Shown here: positions 8,093-16,965 of the stretch, piece after piece
How the letters are laid out: each line of letters opens with the position of its first letter
Position numbering within the stretch: position 1 is the stretch's first letter
Assembly (NCBI RefSeq): GCF_040438925.1
Contig: NZ_CP159258.1
Coordinates: 3,424,001 to 3,488,000 of the forward strand
Length of the DNA: 64,000 bases
DNA from: Pseudomonas sp. MYb327
GTDB taxonomy: Bacteria > Pseudomonadota > Gammaproteobacteria > Pseudomonadales > Pseudomonadaceae
Reading direction: 5' to 3'
Program-made: the position numbers and the translations under genes
The notes under the pieces: generated by a model
Databases searched by the model: none
Told to the model about the DNA's origin: nothing
The model's input: only the letters and a program-made list of their open reading frames with translations

Positions 8093-8787
8093 CAGGTCCA
8101 CTCAAGCGCTGGCAATCCACAAGCACTCGGCCTGAATGCCTTCAACGTACGAAGAATCCCATCAGCGTGTGCGTATTTTTCATCAGCCATCGCAGCATCC
8201 GGAATTGCAATAGCCGTCATTCCCGCCGCTTTCGCCGCCGTCACACCAAAGGGTGAATCCTCGAACACCAAACAATCCTCGGGCGCCACACCCAGCCGAC
8301 GCGCAGCAGTCAGGAAAATATCCGGCGCTGGCTTGGCCGCGCCGACTTCCGGATCATCAGCAGTGACAATGATGTCGAATAACTCGAACCAGTCGCGGTG
8401 CAAGGTGGTTTTCTGGCCGAACGACTGGCTCGAGGAACTGGTGCCCACGGCAATTGGAATGTTGTTGGCCTTCAGATGCCTTACCAGCTCCTGTGCGCCA
8501 GGCATTGCCTGCGCTGTAGGAAAACGCTCGCGCATCAAGGGTTCGCGGATCACTAGAAACTCTTCAGCGGTAATTGGCAGATCCAGCGCCTCGACCACGT
8601 ATCGCGCCAGATCACCCGCACCACGACCAATGATGTTCTGCTTGATGCTCCAGTCGAAGGTGCGCCCGTAACGCCCGGCAATGAGCGACGTGACCTCGGT
8701 GTAAATGCCTTCGGTGTCCAGCAGCAAGCCGTCCATATCGAAAATCACGGCCTTGATCGGGCCGAACTCTTTCAGCGGTGCATTCAT
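8092..8787 (-). CDS. HAD-family phosphatase (subfamily IA)
   Basis: A 231-residue haloacid-dehalogenase hydrolase. Motif I is DMDGLLLDTE with nucleophile Asp17 and general acid Asp19; motif II is the GTSSS segment; motif III is KPAPD; motif IV is FEDSPFG. The helical cap lies between motifs I and II (about residues 25-85), so it belongs to the beta-phosphoglucomutase/phosphosugar phosphatase group. The exact substrate (a small sugar or nucleotide phosphate) cannot be told from sequence. It stands alone, convergent with the SDR and divergent from the Rhs gene. Confidence 0.85.
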   Translation of the reverse strand: MNAPLKEFGPIKAVIFDMDGLLLDTEGIYTEVTSLIAGRYGRTFDWSIKQNIIGRGAGDLARYVVEALDLPITAEEFLVIREPLMRERFPTAQAMPGAQELVRHLKANNIPIAVGTSSSSQSFGQKTTLHRDWFELFDIIVTADDPEVGAAKPAPDIFLTAARRLGVAPEDCLVFEDSPFGVTAAKAAGMTAIAIPDAAMADEKYAHADGILRTLKAFRPSACGLPALEWT

Positions 8788-9022
8788 CGCGTCTGATCCG
8801 TTGTTGATGACATCCCAGGCGGCTCAGCAGCGGCCGGATCCGTGATTGATTAAAGGGTTCAGCAGCATAGCGAGCACGGTTGGCATAGAGCAACGGACAA
8901 ATCCCGATGCGGCCGAGCATTTAGCGATTCGCCCTACATCAAACGCCTCCTTTCCCGACATCTTTCTTCCGTGATCCCCAGCAGAGTTCGCGCTCCCTCT
9001 TCACCCGAGTGAAAGACCGCGA

Positions 9023-12000
9023 ATGTTCCATCCTGACAAGCTGCTGGCTCTCAACAACACCATCGGCTTGCTGGTGGTCGCCGCCATGCCCCCCGAGCAG
9101 CCGGACGTTGAGGCCCTGGTCGGGGACTTCCGCCTCTGCCTGAACAACTACGAGGCGTGGGCGGAAAACTACTGGACCGGTGGGGCGCTGGAAGTTGAGC
9201 AGGTGTTCAAGATCGGTAACGACGTTCGCCTCACAACGCCAAAGAGTTCAACCACCCCAGTCAGTTCTACCGTCGCTATGTGCCCCGCCAGCGGGCCGCT
9301 AACCCTGGTACATATGTTTGAAGCCGCGCGCTTCGTGCCGATTGGCAACACACCGGTGATGCTCGAACCGCTGTTATCTGAAGGGCCGAATGGGCCGACG
9401 TTCGGCGCACCGATTCACGAAACCATCGGCCCCAGCGGCATCCTCGAAATCCCCGAATGCTGGCGCGGCAACCGTTACCGCATCACCTTCTTTCCCGACG
9501 TTTCCACTGCTCACATCAAGGCGCTCTACGACTCCTATCGAGGTGTCATCAGCGAGTTGGAAGGCTGGTTGCGCAACGAATGGACGGCCGAGTTTGAGCC
9601 GCAGTGGGCCGGGTTTTCCGAAGCAGGCTTCACCGAACGCTACGGCATGCTGCAACGAGCCGACTGGCGAGGATTTGAGGATTCGCTGCATGGTTTGTGG
9701 GATGACGTGAAGCAGCTATTCGCGCTGATTTCCGACCTGCAAACAAACAGCACAAAACTCCTTGAATATCTGAGTCAAGCCGAGCTTGAGGCGCTGCTGG
9801 ACGCGTCGTCAGAGGCTATCGCCAATGTGTTGCTGGTGTTGAGTGATGAGCCGTTGGTGTTCATTCATCTCGCTGCGTTCACCAGTTGGCTGAGGATGTT
9901 GCCGCCGCAGTACATCGCCGAAGTCGTGGCGGAAATTCGTACAGAGCTATTGGTCAGTTTCCTGCTAGTGCGCTTAACCGGGCCTACAGGTCTGAAGCTT
10001 GGCATGAGTGCCAAGGTGCTGAACAAGATCAAGTCTGAGCGCACCCGACGCTGGCTCGCAGCGGCGGGTTTACGACTGAGCGAGCTCACCGCCCGCTCTG
10101 ATCTGACCGCTCATGCAGGCGTGCTCAAGCCGCTGATGGTCAATGCCCGAAACGGGCCGGTGAGACCGACTCCTGCGGTTCCGTTGCAAATCAGCGCGGC
10201 GGGGTCGGCGGATGCACTCGTAAACAATCCGCTTGCCATTGCTCGTAACAAGTCGAAAGCCATGACCCGCCTGGGCCGGCAGGAACATCGGGAGGATGTT
10301 CCAAGCCAGGCGAAAAACCCCAACGGCGACAGCGCCGATTCGGCGGATCTCACAGCTACCCACGGCTGCCCGGTGTCGATGGTCACCGGCGAGGAACTGC
10401 TGACCCTGACCGACGCTGTTCTCGACGGGGTTTTGCCCTTCGAATTCACCCGGCTCTATCGCACCAGTGCCGTAGAACTCGACAGCGGCCTGGGTTTTGG
10501 CTGGAGTCATTCGCTGGCCCATCGCCTGGAGCTTTCTGGCGACACGGTCACCTGGGTCGACCATGAGAACCGCCGCACAGCGTTTCCGTTGCCAAGCCTG
10601 ACCCGCCCGGTCATCCACAACAGCCTGTCGCGGGCGGCGATCTACCTCGGTGATCAGCCCGAAGAGTTGATCGTGGCGCTGGCCGGTGAGTCGGCGCGGT
10701 TCTTTCACTTTCTCGATGGGCGTCTGAGCGCGATCAGCGATGCCTATGGCAATCGTCTGACGCTGCAGCGCGATCTCTCCGACCGCGTGCTGCGCCTCGA
10801 CAACGGCGCAGGTCGTTCCCTGTTGTTGCGTTATGAGCGGCAGCATTTGATCGCCGTCGACTACCAGCGCTTTCACCTCGCCGACGAGCAGGCACCGGCT
10901 TGGCGCACCGAGCAGACGCTGGTGAGTTATGCCTACGACGCCCGCGGACGGCTGATCGCCGCAACCAACGCTGCGAATGAAAGTGAGCGCTACGACTATG
11001 ACGAACAGCACGTCATCTTGCAGCGGCAACTGGCCGGTGGCGCGAGTTTTTACTGGGAGTGGGAACGCTCCGGCAAGACGGCGCGCTGCATCCGCCACTG
11101 GGCGTCGTTTGCGCAGATGGACACGCGCTACAGCTGGGAGGACACCGGCGGCGTGCGGCTCAAACACGCCGACGGCAGCGAAGAAGTCTACGTCCACGAT
11201 GAGCACGCTCGGCTGGTGCACCGGGTCGAGGCCGACGGGGGCGAACGGCGCAAGGCCTATGACGCCGAGGGGCGGCTGATCGCCGAGCAGGACCCGCTCG
11301 GCGCGGTGACCGAATACCGCTACGACGAAGTCGGACGGCTGGTGGCGCTGATTCCACCGGAAGATGAGCCGACGTCCTACGAGTACCGCAAAGGTTTCCT
11401 GCATGCGCGGTATCGCGGAAACGCCAAGTGGACCTACCGGCGCAATGCCCAGGGCGACATCACCTGGCTGATCGACCCGGACGGCCAGAGCACCTACCAC
11501 GAGTACGACGCGCAAGGGCGGCTGCGGGCGATCCGCTATCCGGATCACAGTCAGCATCTGTTGAAGTGGAACAGTCTCGGGCAACTGCTGGAAGAAACCC
11601 TGCCCGACGGTGGGCGGCGGCAGTTTGCCTACGATGCGCTGGGGCGGCGAACTACGGCGCAGGACGAATTCGGCGGCGTTACCCGTTACCAGTGGGACGC
11701 GGTGGGTCGGCTGTTGCAAACCACGTTGCCGAACGGCGCCCGCCGCTGCTTCAGCTACAACGCCTATGGCCGGATCACCGCCGAGCGCGACGAACTGGAC
11801 CGCGTCACCCGCTATGAATACGCCGACGACCTGCACCTGGTCAGTCGACGGATCAACCCCGACGGCAGCGAGCTGAAGTACCGCTACGAACATGCGCAGC
11901 TGTTGCTCACCGAGATTGAAAACGAAGCCGGTGACACCTATCACCTGGACTACACGCCCGGTGGTTTGATCCGACAGGAAACCGGCTTCGACGGTCGCCG

Positions 12001-13891
12001 CACGGCGTATGCCTACGACCTCAACGGCCAGTTGTTGGAGAAAACCGAGTTTGGCGATGACGGCTCGCAACTCGTCACCGGTTACCAACGCGACAGCGCC
12101 GGACGCCTGCTGGTCAAGACCTTGCCCGACGGCAGCAAGGTCGACTACCGCTACGACAGCCTCGGTCGTTTGGTCAGCGTCGACGACGGCCAGGACCATC
12201 CGCTGGAGTTCGAATACGACGTTCACGACCGCCTGATCAGCGAACATCAGGGCTGGGGCACCTTGCGCTACGGCTATGACGTCAGTGGTCAACTGCAGCA
12301 CCTGCGCCTGCCGGACAACAGCCGCCTGCACTACCACCGCGCCGAGGGCGGGGCGCTGACCGCCATCGACCTCAACGGTTCGCGGTTGACCACGCACAGC
12401 TTCGTCGGTGGTCGCGAACAAACCCGTCAACAAGGTTTGTTGCTGAGCGACTACGCCTACGACGAACAGGGCCGTTTGCAGGCCCATGCCGTCAGCCAAA
12501 ACCAGCGTCCGCTGTATCGCCGCGACTATGCCTACGGCGCCAACGGCAACCTCCTGCAAATCAGCGACACCCGCCACGGCCAACGCCGCTACCAGTACGA
12601 CCCACTCGACCGCCTGACCCACGTGCGCCACGCCCGTGACCAGGACCCGGAACACTTCAGCCACGACCCGGCTGGCAACCTGCTGATCCACGACCGCCCC
12701 GGCCCCTGGCACCTCAAGGGCAACCGCCTGCGACGCCACGGCGACCGCCATTACGACTACGACGCCTACGGCAACCTGATCCGCGAACGCCGCGGCCAAC
12801 ACGTCACCGAGTACCGCTACGACAGCCAGCACCGCCTCATCGGCATCAACCTGCCGGACGGTCGCGAAACGTCCTACCGCTACGACGCCTTCGGCCGACG
12901 CATCGACAAGACCGTCGACGGCCAGACCACCACCTTCTTCTGGCAAGGCGACCAGCTCGTCGCCGAAAGCAGCCCGACGCACTACCGCAGCTACCTCTAC
13001 GAACCCGGCAGCTTCCGCCCGTTGGCCCTGCTCGACGGCAAAGGCCCGAAAAAAGCCTGCCCGTTCTACTACCAACTCGACCACCTCGGCACGCCGCAGG
13101 AACTCACCGACTACAGCGGCGAGATCGTCTGGTCGGCCAAATACACCGCCTACGGCAAGCTCAGCCACCTAAGCCATGGCGGTGGCGAACAGCTGGACCA
13201 ACCGCTGCGCTTTCAGGGCCAGTACTTCGATACGGAAAGCGGTTTGCACTACAACCGCCATCGTTATTACCAGCCGGACAGCGGGCGGTATCTGACGCCG
13301 GATCCGGTGAAGCTGGCCGGCGGACTCAACCCGTATCGCTATACGCCGAATCCGACGGGGTGGGTGGATCCGTTGGGGTTGAGTGATTGCCCGGGTGGAG
13401 ATGGCTGTAAGAAGCCGACTATTGCGAAGCGGGATCCGACAGGGACGGTGAAGGTTGATGAGGGGGCACCCATCCTACCGAAACCCAAGCGGGAAGAAGA
13501 TTACCTATATCGCGGCGATGTAATGGAACCAGATGACGTATTTGAAAATGGATTCAAAAGTAAAGGAAAAAGTAATGACTTATTTCTACATTCGATTGAC
13601 AGCGACAACCCCCCGAGCAATTTCATTAGTACCTCTACCTCCCGAGATGTAGGAAAACTTTTTGCTACGGGTTTTAATACGAGAATTGGCTATCTCTTCA
13701 CACTTCAAAAAATTCCGGGACATGATTTGAAGAAAGAGCTTGGTGCGATGTATCAGTTTGGAGAGGAAAAGGAGATTGCCATACGCGGCCGCGTAAGTAA
13801 CGAAGATGTTCTCGGAGCGACATTAATTATTGATGACGGCCGAGAGTTCGGCTACTCGATACCAAATCCAAACAGGAAAATAAAAAAATGA
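9023..13891 (+). CDS. Rhs polymorphic toxin with ADP-ribosyltransferase-like tail
   Basis: A 1622-residue Rhs protein. Residues 1-about 440 form a helical N-terminal region without a visible PAAR domain. A DUF6531-like segment (about 440-520) opens the cage, followed by many YD repeats (YDxxGR-type) and the core motif ending in DPLGL at 1449-1453, where self-cleavage occurs in this family. The remaining 169 residues are the toxin. They carry Arg1497 (YRGD), the Ser-Thr-Ser segment FISTSTS at 1534-1540, and Glu1582-Lys-Glu1584, the R-S-E layout of ADP-ribosyltransferases related to pertussis toxin S1. The tail is much more AT-rich than the cage, the usual sign of tail exchange. It probably needs a type VI spike protein encoded elsewhere for delivery. 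Start chosen at the first ATG; the ribosome binding site is weak. Confidence 0.88.
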   Translation: MFHPDKLLALNNTIGLLVVAAMPPEQPDVEALVGDFRLCLNNYEAWAENYWTGGALEVEQVFKIGNDVRLTTPKSSTTPVSSTVAMCPASGPLTLVHMFEAARFVPIGNTPVMLEPLLSEGPNGPTFGAPIHETIGPSGILEIPECWRGNRYRITFFPDVSTAHIKALYDSYRGVISELEGWLRNEWTAEFEPQWAGFSEAGFTERYGMLQRADWRGFEDSLHGLWDDVKQLFALISDLQTNSTKLLEYLSQAELEALLDASSEAIANVLLVLSDEPLVFIHLAAFTSWLRMLPPQYIAEVVAEIRTELLVSFLLVRLTGPTGLKLGMSAKVLNKIKSERTRRWLAAAGLRLSELTARSDLTAHAGVLKPLMVNARNGPVRPTPAVPLQISAAGSADALVNNPLAIARNKSKAMTRLGRQEHREDVPSQAKNPNGDSADSADLTATHGCPVSMVTGEELLTLTDAVLDGVLPFEFTRLYRTSAVELDSGLGFGWSHSLAHRLELSGDTVTWVDHENRRTAFPLPSLTRPVIHNSLSRAAIYLGDQPEELIVALAGESARFFHFLDGRLSAISDAYGNRLTLQRDLSDRVLRLDNGAGRSLLLRYERQHLIAVDYQRFHLADEQAPAWRTEQTLVSYAYDARGRLIAATNAANESERYDYDEQHVILQRQLAGGASFYWEWERSGKTARCIRHWASFAQMDTRYSWEDTGGVRLKHADGSEEVYVHDEHARLVHRVEADGGERRKAYDAEGRLIAEQDPLGAVTEYRYDEVGRLVALIPPEDEPTSYEYRKGFLHARYRGNAKWTYRRNAQGDITWLIDPDGQSTYHEYDAQGRLRAIRYPDHSQHLLKWNSLGQLLEETLPDGGRRQFAYDALGRRTTAQDEFGGVTRYQWDAVGRLLQTTLPNGARRCFSYNAYGRITAERDELDRVTRYEYADDLHLVSRRINPDGSELKYRYEHAQLLLTEIENEAGDTYHLDYTPGGLIRQETGFDGRRTAYAYDLNGQLLEKTEFGDDGSQLVTGYQRDSAGRLLVKTLPDGSKVDYRYDSLGRLVSVDDGQDHPLEFEYDVHDRLISEHQGWGTLRYGYDVSGQLQHLRLPDNSRLHYHRAEGGALTAIDLNGSRLTTHSFVGGREQTRQQGLLLSDYAYDEQGRLQAHAVSQNQRPLYRRDYAYGANGNLLQISDTRHGQRRYQYDPLDRLTHVRHARDQDPEHFSHDPAGNLLIHDRPGPWHLKGNRLRRHGDRHYDYDAYGNLIRERRGQHVTEYRYDSQHRLIGINLPDGRETSYRYDAFGRRIDKTVDGQTTTFFWQGDQLVAESSPTHYRSYLYEPGSFRPLALLDGKGPKKACPFYYQLDHLGTPQELTDYSGEIVWSAKYTAYGKLSHLSHGGGEQLDQPLRFQGQYFDTESGLHYNRHRYYQPDSGRYLTPDPVKLAGGLNPYRYTPNPTGWVDPLGLSDCPGGDGCKKPTIAKRDPTGTVKVDEGAPILPKPKREEDYLYRGDVMEPDDVFENGFKSKGKSNDLFLHSIDSDNPPSNFISTSTSRDVGKLFATGFNTRIGYLFTLQKIPGHDLKKELGAMYQFGEEKEIAIRGRVSNEDVLGATLIIDDGREFGYSIPNPNRKIKK

Positions 13892-14289
13892 TATCCAATG
13901 TTGAAATCATAATTTTTAGCAACGGAATAAAGGAAACAGCTCAATTGATCTGTGATAACAGAGCTATTTCTATAACTTTAGTGCTGAAAAAAAACAATAT
14001 TAGAAAAACCTATACAGACAGTGACTTCTACCGATGCTTTGGGAGGGTAAGGGAAGATAACACTAACATACAGTTTCTTTGCAAGGGCTCAAAAATCAAC
14101 GTTCATACATCTAGCATGTCATCGCAGATGTCTCTAGGGTTAAAGGCATACGAACTGACGCTGGGAAAAGCATCATCAACAAACGATGTTATTTATATAT
14201 TTGACTATGACGAAAACAATCTGACGAACAATCCAAGTGAGCAACGAGATTTTTATATGAAATGGATTAAATCAGAAAAAATTAGGTAA
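13888..14289 (+). CDS. Candidate immunity protein for the Rhs tail
   Basis: A 133-residue protein whose ATG overlaps the Rhs stop codon by 4 bp (ATGA), the typical toxin/immunity arrangement. It has no signal peptide and is predicted to be a small cytosolic alpha/beta protein, consistent with neutralising a cytosolic ADP-ribosyltransferase. Codon use is AT-rich like the toxin tail and unlike the Rhs cage, so tail and immunity gene were probably acquired together. I do not recognise the family; the role is inferred from position. Confidence 0.7.
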   Translation: MISNVEIIIFSNGIKETAQLICDNRAISITLVLKKNNIRKTYTDSDFYRCFGRVREDNTNIQFLCKGSKINVHTSSMSSQMSLGLKAYELTLGKASSTNDVIYIFDYDENNLTNNPSEQRDFYMKWIKSEKIR

Positions 14290-14348
14290 CTTATTCCCTG
14301 CAAACTAATAGGCCCGGATGATTCCGGGCCTGCAATATTTACTTATCT

Positions 14349-14708
14349 TTAACTCCCGCCTCCCGCTCCCTCATGACCATTCTTACCACCCGAATTCCCC
14401 CCACTTCCCCCAAAACTACCTGCCCCTCCAGACCCGCTCCCAGAACCACTCCCCATAGAATTCCCACCACTCATAGCTCCACTCCCCGTCTCTCGGCTAG
14501 TACTACTCCCATTCGCATCACCACCATTCCCTCCACCAATAGTGCCAGGAGGTAGAGCATTTTCCGGCCCGGAACCGGCGTTCATTTCAGTTGAAGGCGG
14601 CATCCCGCCCTTATCCACTGGCGCACCGCTGCTGCCGGCAAATGCCGACAATGCACTGAGCGATAACAACATGGTCACTGTCATAGCCGTGAGTTTTGAC
14701 CTGTTCAT
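14349..14708 (-). CDS. Small exported Gly/Ser-rich protein
   Basis: A 119-residue protein with a clear Sec signal peptide: Lys near the start, hydrophobic core, and Ala-Phe-Ala cleavage site near residue 24. The mature part is low-complexity, dominated by Gly, Ser and Asn, ending in a GSGSGSGG-type tail. AAGGAG stands in front of the ATG. No domain is recognised. It is the last of a leftward series of small genes (14349-16319), several of which are also glycine-rich, so it may be a periplasmic or surface-associated structural protein. The repetitive tail would evolve by slippage. Confidence 0.7.
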   Translation of the reverse strand: MNRSKLTAMTVTMLLSLSALSAFAGSSGAPVDKGGMPPSTEMNAGSGPENALPPGTIGGGNGGDANGSSTSRETGSGAMSGGNSMGSGSGSGSGGAGSFGGSGGNSGGKNGHEGAGGGS

Positions 14709-14739
14709 GGTCCACTCCTTTTAAAGTTTCTGGACCGCC

Positions 14740-14961
14740 TCAGCTAGGTTCGCCCGAGCTATCTTGACCAGCTATATCAGGATCATCAGGTAAGGCCTCG
14801 ACATCAGAGTCCGTACCTTTAACGTCATCGTTGGGAACCTGCTCCACACCCGCATCATCGTCGGGCGGACGCTGATCGCGGCTCAGGGGATCAGTCGGTG
14901 AGGGCAATGGATACTCAGGCGTTTCGTCGATACCGGTATCATTCGGATCATTGTTCATCAT
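14740..14961 (-). CDS. Small acidic hypothetical protein
   Basis: A 73-residue product starting MMNNDP, with GAGAGG just upstream. The frame is open further upstream but without a binding site. Composition is extreme: Asp, Glu and Pro dominate and there is almost no hydrophobic core, so it is probably disordered. No signal peptide. The neighbour at 15066 has the same character, suggesting a duplicated or co-functioning pair. Function unknown. Confidence 0.55.
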   Translation of the reverse strand: MMNNDPNDTGIDETPEYPLPSPTDPLSRDQRPPDDDAGVEQVPNDDVKGTDSDVEALPDDPDIAGQDSSGEPS

Positions 14962-15065
14962 GCACCTCTCAAAGAGCCTGAAATGCAGGCCCTGAAGTTT
15001 CGAGAAGAATGTGTCGCTCGCGTTCGATTCGGGAGACAACCGGTCAACTCAACCGCAAACTCCGA

Positions 15066-15248
15066 TTAATCGACATCTTCGTCCTCATCCTCAAAATCGA
15101 CGTTACCCACATCACCTGCATCATCGGAATCATTAAGCGGCACTGTTGCATCGTCCATCAATGAGCCCGGATCTTCATTGCCAGGATCGTTAATGAACGG
15201 CAGTCCGCTCGGGCCTTTCTCTTCTTTGCCTTCAGTTTCCGGGGTCAT
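15066..15248 (-). CDS. Small acidic hypothetical protein
   Basis: A 60-residue protein starting MTPETEG with GTGAGG six bases upstream. The C-terminus is a run of Asp and Glu (EDEDEDVD). It contains INDPGNEDPGSL, which recalls the MNNDPND opening of the gene at 14740, so the two may be related. Predicted disordered, cytosolic, function unknown. Confidence 0.55.
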   Translation of the reverse strand: MTPETEGKEEKGPSGLPFINDPGNEDPGSLMDDATVPLNDSDDAGDVGNVDFEDEDEDVD

Positions 15249-15328
15249 CGCAAGCCTCACATTGTTCAGGGGTGTATGAAGTTCGAGGGTTCACCGAAGG
15301 CAAATGTTCCTGGGCAAAGCACAGACAC

Positions 15329-15355
15329 GAAAAACCCGGCGCTTGGCCGGGTTTC
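15329..15355 (-). terminator. Terminator of the 15376 gene
   Basis: AAACCCGG/CCGGGTTT stem followed by a T run when read on the minus strand, 20 bp after the stop codon of the glycine-zipper gene. Confidence 0.75.
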
Positions 15356-15375
15356 TGCTGTAAGGGGATGATGAA

Positions 15376-15837
15376 TCAGTGGTGTTTGTTTTTATGCTTA
15401 TGCTTGTGTTTATGGCCACCACCGGAATGGGAGCTGTCGTTATCGCTCCCCAGATTGTTGCCGACCGCACCACCCGCAGCCCCTCCAAGGCCTGCGCCAA
15501 TGGTCGAGCCGGTTGAGCCGCCGAGGCTGTTACCAATCACTGAGCCACCCGCCGAGCCCAAGCCACCGCCGACCGCTGCTTCTGTGCGACTGCCTTTAGG
15601 GGCGCCGACCGCACTGCCTGCCGCACCACCCACACCCGCACCTATCGCTGCGCCCGTGCTGCCGCCCATTTGGCCACCAACTACGTTGCCAAGCGCGCCG
15701 CCAAGGCCACCACCAACGGCAGCAGTGCCGTCACCGGCCGCCATCGCCAAAGGCGTGATTAGCAGTCCAAAAAACAACACAGACAACGTTAAACGTACGG
15801 AGCTGTTTACTTCCTTGCCTTTAATAATCGCTGTCAT
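15376..15837 (-). CDS. Exported glycine-zipper protein with His/Lys-rich tail
   Basis: A 153-residue protein. Start at the ATG in TATGACAGCG, with GAGG upstream; longer versions lack a binding site. After a signal peptide (hydrophobic core, cleavage at Ala-Met-Ala-Ala) comes a series of GxxxG repeats (GGGLGGALGNVVGG, GAAIGAGVGGAAG, GSTIGAGLGGAAG), the glycine-zipper pattern of small outer-membrane or periplasmic proteins. The last 20 residues alternate His and Lys, a likely metal- or polyanion-binding tail. It is a paralogue of the gene at 15951, sharing most of the zipper, so a tandem duplication is likely. Its own terminator follows. Confidence 0.78.
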   Translation of the reverse strand: MTAIIKGKEVNSSVRLTLSVLFFGLLITPLAMAAGDGTAAVGGGLGGALGNVVGGQMGGSTGAAIGAGVGGAAGSAVGAPKGSRTEAAVGGGLGSAGGSVIGNSLGGSTGSTIGAGLGGAAGGAVGNNLGSDNDSSHSGGGHKHKHKHKNKHH

Positions 15838-15903
15838 AGCCTGCCTCGTATTCTTCGATGGGCCTATGACTTTGAGCCGCCACCGCAAGAAACGTTCATA
15901 AAC

Positions 15904-15934
15904 AAAAAAGCCCGGCATTGAGCCGGGCTTTTTA
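15904..15934 (-). terminator. Terminator of the 15951 gene
   Basis: AAAAAAGCCCGGC/GCCGGGCTTTTT: strong GC stem with T runs on both strands, 17 bp after the leftward stop codon. Confidence 0.85.
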
Positions 15935-15950
15935 AGTTGATCGATCAGGA

Positions 15951-16319
15951 TCAGTGACGCTTGTGACCTTTGGCCAGGTTGCTGCCCACGCCGCCGCCCA
16001 ATGCACCACCCAGGCCTGCGCCGATGGTGGAACCGGTCTTGCCGCCCAGGCTGTTACCGATCACCGAACCACCGGCAGCGCCCACGCCACCGCCGATAGC
16101 GGCACTAGTACGGTGGCCTTTTTTGGCGGCAACCGCACTGCCTGCTGCGCCTGCTACACCGGCACCAATGGCTGCGCCAGTGCTGCCGCCCATGCTCTGG
16201 CCTACGACGTTACCCAGCGCACCGCCCAAACCGCCACCCACTGCAGCGGTGCCATCGCCAGCCATTGCACCTTGAGCAACCAGAAGACCCAGAACCAGAG
16301 CAGGCACAGTAAAACGCAT
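15951..16319 (-). CDS. Exported glycine-zipper protein
   Basis: A 122-residue protein with a signal peptide (MRFTVPALVLGLLVAQGAMA) and a mature part made of the same GxxxG zipper blocks as its neighbour, beginning GDGTAAVGGGLGGALGNVVG. TGAGG stands before the ATG. It ends KGHKRH, a short version of the basic His-rich tail of the 15376 gene. Glycine-zipper proteins tend to insert in or assemble on the outer membrane; related small proteins are often stress-induced, but no regulator site is recognised here. Confidence 0.8.
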   Translation of the reverse strand: MRFTVPALVLGLLVAQGAMAGDGTAAVGGGLGGALGNVVGQSMGGSTGAAIGAGVAGAAGSAVAAKKGHRTSAAIGGGVGAAGGSVIGNSLGGKTGSTIGAGLGGALGGGVGSNLAKGHKRH

Positions 16320-16461
16320 GACGAAACCTCAAAAATAGGGGGGTGAAAAACGAAGGGGCGAGATTGAATGCTTTAGCGCAAATAAAGTCCAGTCATACGC
16401 GCGCTCAACCTCGCTGTTAGCGACGGTTGGACAGCTTTTATGGAAAAGGTTTTATGACAGG

Positions 16462-16489
16462 CAAAAAAAAGCCCGCTGGGGAACGGGCA
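16462..16489 (-). terminator. Terminator-like hairpin without an assigned gene
   Basis: GCCCGC TGGGGAAC GGGC stem followed by eight T on the minus strand. The preceding leftward gene already has its own terminator 100 bp earlier, so this may end a short RNA or be a backup. Confidence 0.5.
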
Positions 16490-16590
16490 GGGTGTTGCTT
16501 TCTAACGGATGAGTTGAGCCTACGTAGACCCTTGTGAAAACTTTGTGAAAAATACCGAGGTTAAACAATCGTTCACACATTCCTCAGGCA

Positions 16591-16617
16591 CAAAAAACCC
16601 CGCTCAAAGACGGGGTC
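16591..16617 (-). terminator. Terminator of the 16632 gene
   Basis: ACCCCG/CGGGGT stem with a T run on the minus strand, directly after the leftward gene. Confidence 0.75.
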
Positions 16618-16631
16618 TGCCTGTGGGGCCT

Positions 16632-16820
16632 TTATTTCCTGACCCGAGCCGCCACCTTAGGGAGAAATTTCCCTTTCTGAACTCGACACGCCCTGTTCTT
16701 TATCTTGTCGACCTCAGTCTGGTCTTCGCCGAAGCTGGCAACGTATGCGGTCTGCCCACACTGCACACAGTTATTGATCGGAAACTCTGCACCGTCGTCT
16801 TCGATATACGGATCAGCCAT
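16632..16820 (-). CDS. Small hypothetical protein with CxxC
   Basis: A 62-residue protein starting MADPYIEDDG, with GAGGGG and GAAGAG upstream. It has an acidic N-terminus, a single Cys-Val-Gln-Cys pair, and a basic C-terminus (KVAARVRK). The CxxC might bind metal or be redox-active. A terminator follows, supporting it as a real gene. Family not recognised. Confidence 0.5.
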   Translation of the reverse strand: MADPYIEDDGAEFPINNCVQCGQTAYVASFGEDQTEVDKIKNRACRVQKGKFLPKVAARVRK

Positions 16821-16965
16821 CTCTTCACCCCTCTTCAAAAGCGGGATCGACACCGGCAAGCCCTTTTGCCTGAATAAATATCGACCACCAAGGTTTTTGA
16901 GACTAGCCGGTCACGACTGGACTTGTAATTCACTTATCAAATGCCCGACGAAAGGCCCTACCTCA

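Larger units (their letters stand above)
16320..16631. other. Intergenic, two leftward terminators
   Basis: No gene is seen. It contains the terminator of the 16632 gene at 16591-16617 and a second leftward terminator-like hairpin at 16462-16489 with no visible gene feeding it. The rest (16320-16440) is the probable promoter region of the glycine-zipper gene. Confidence 0.5.

Noticed and set aside
10070..13168. A 1032-residue open frame on the minus strand inside the Rhs gene
   Set aside because: Antisense frame created by the repeated, GC-rich Rhs codons; composition (Val/Ala/Gln runs) is not that of a real protein.
14309..14335. Terminator after the immunity gene
   Set aside because: GGCCCGGA/TCCGGGCC stem is clear but no T run follows on either strand, so it was not listed as a terminator.
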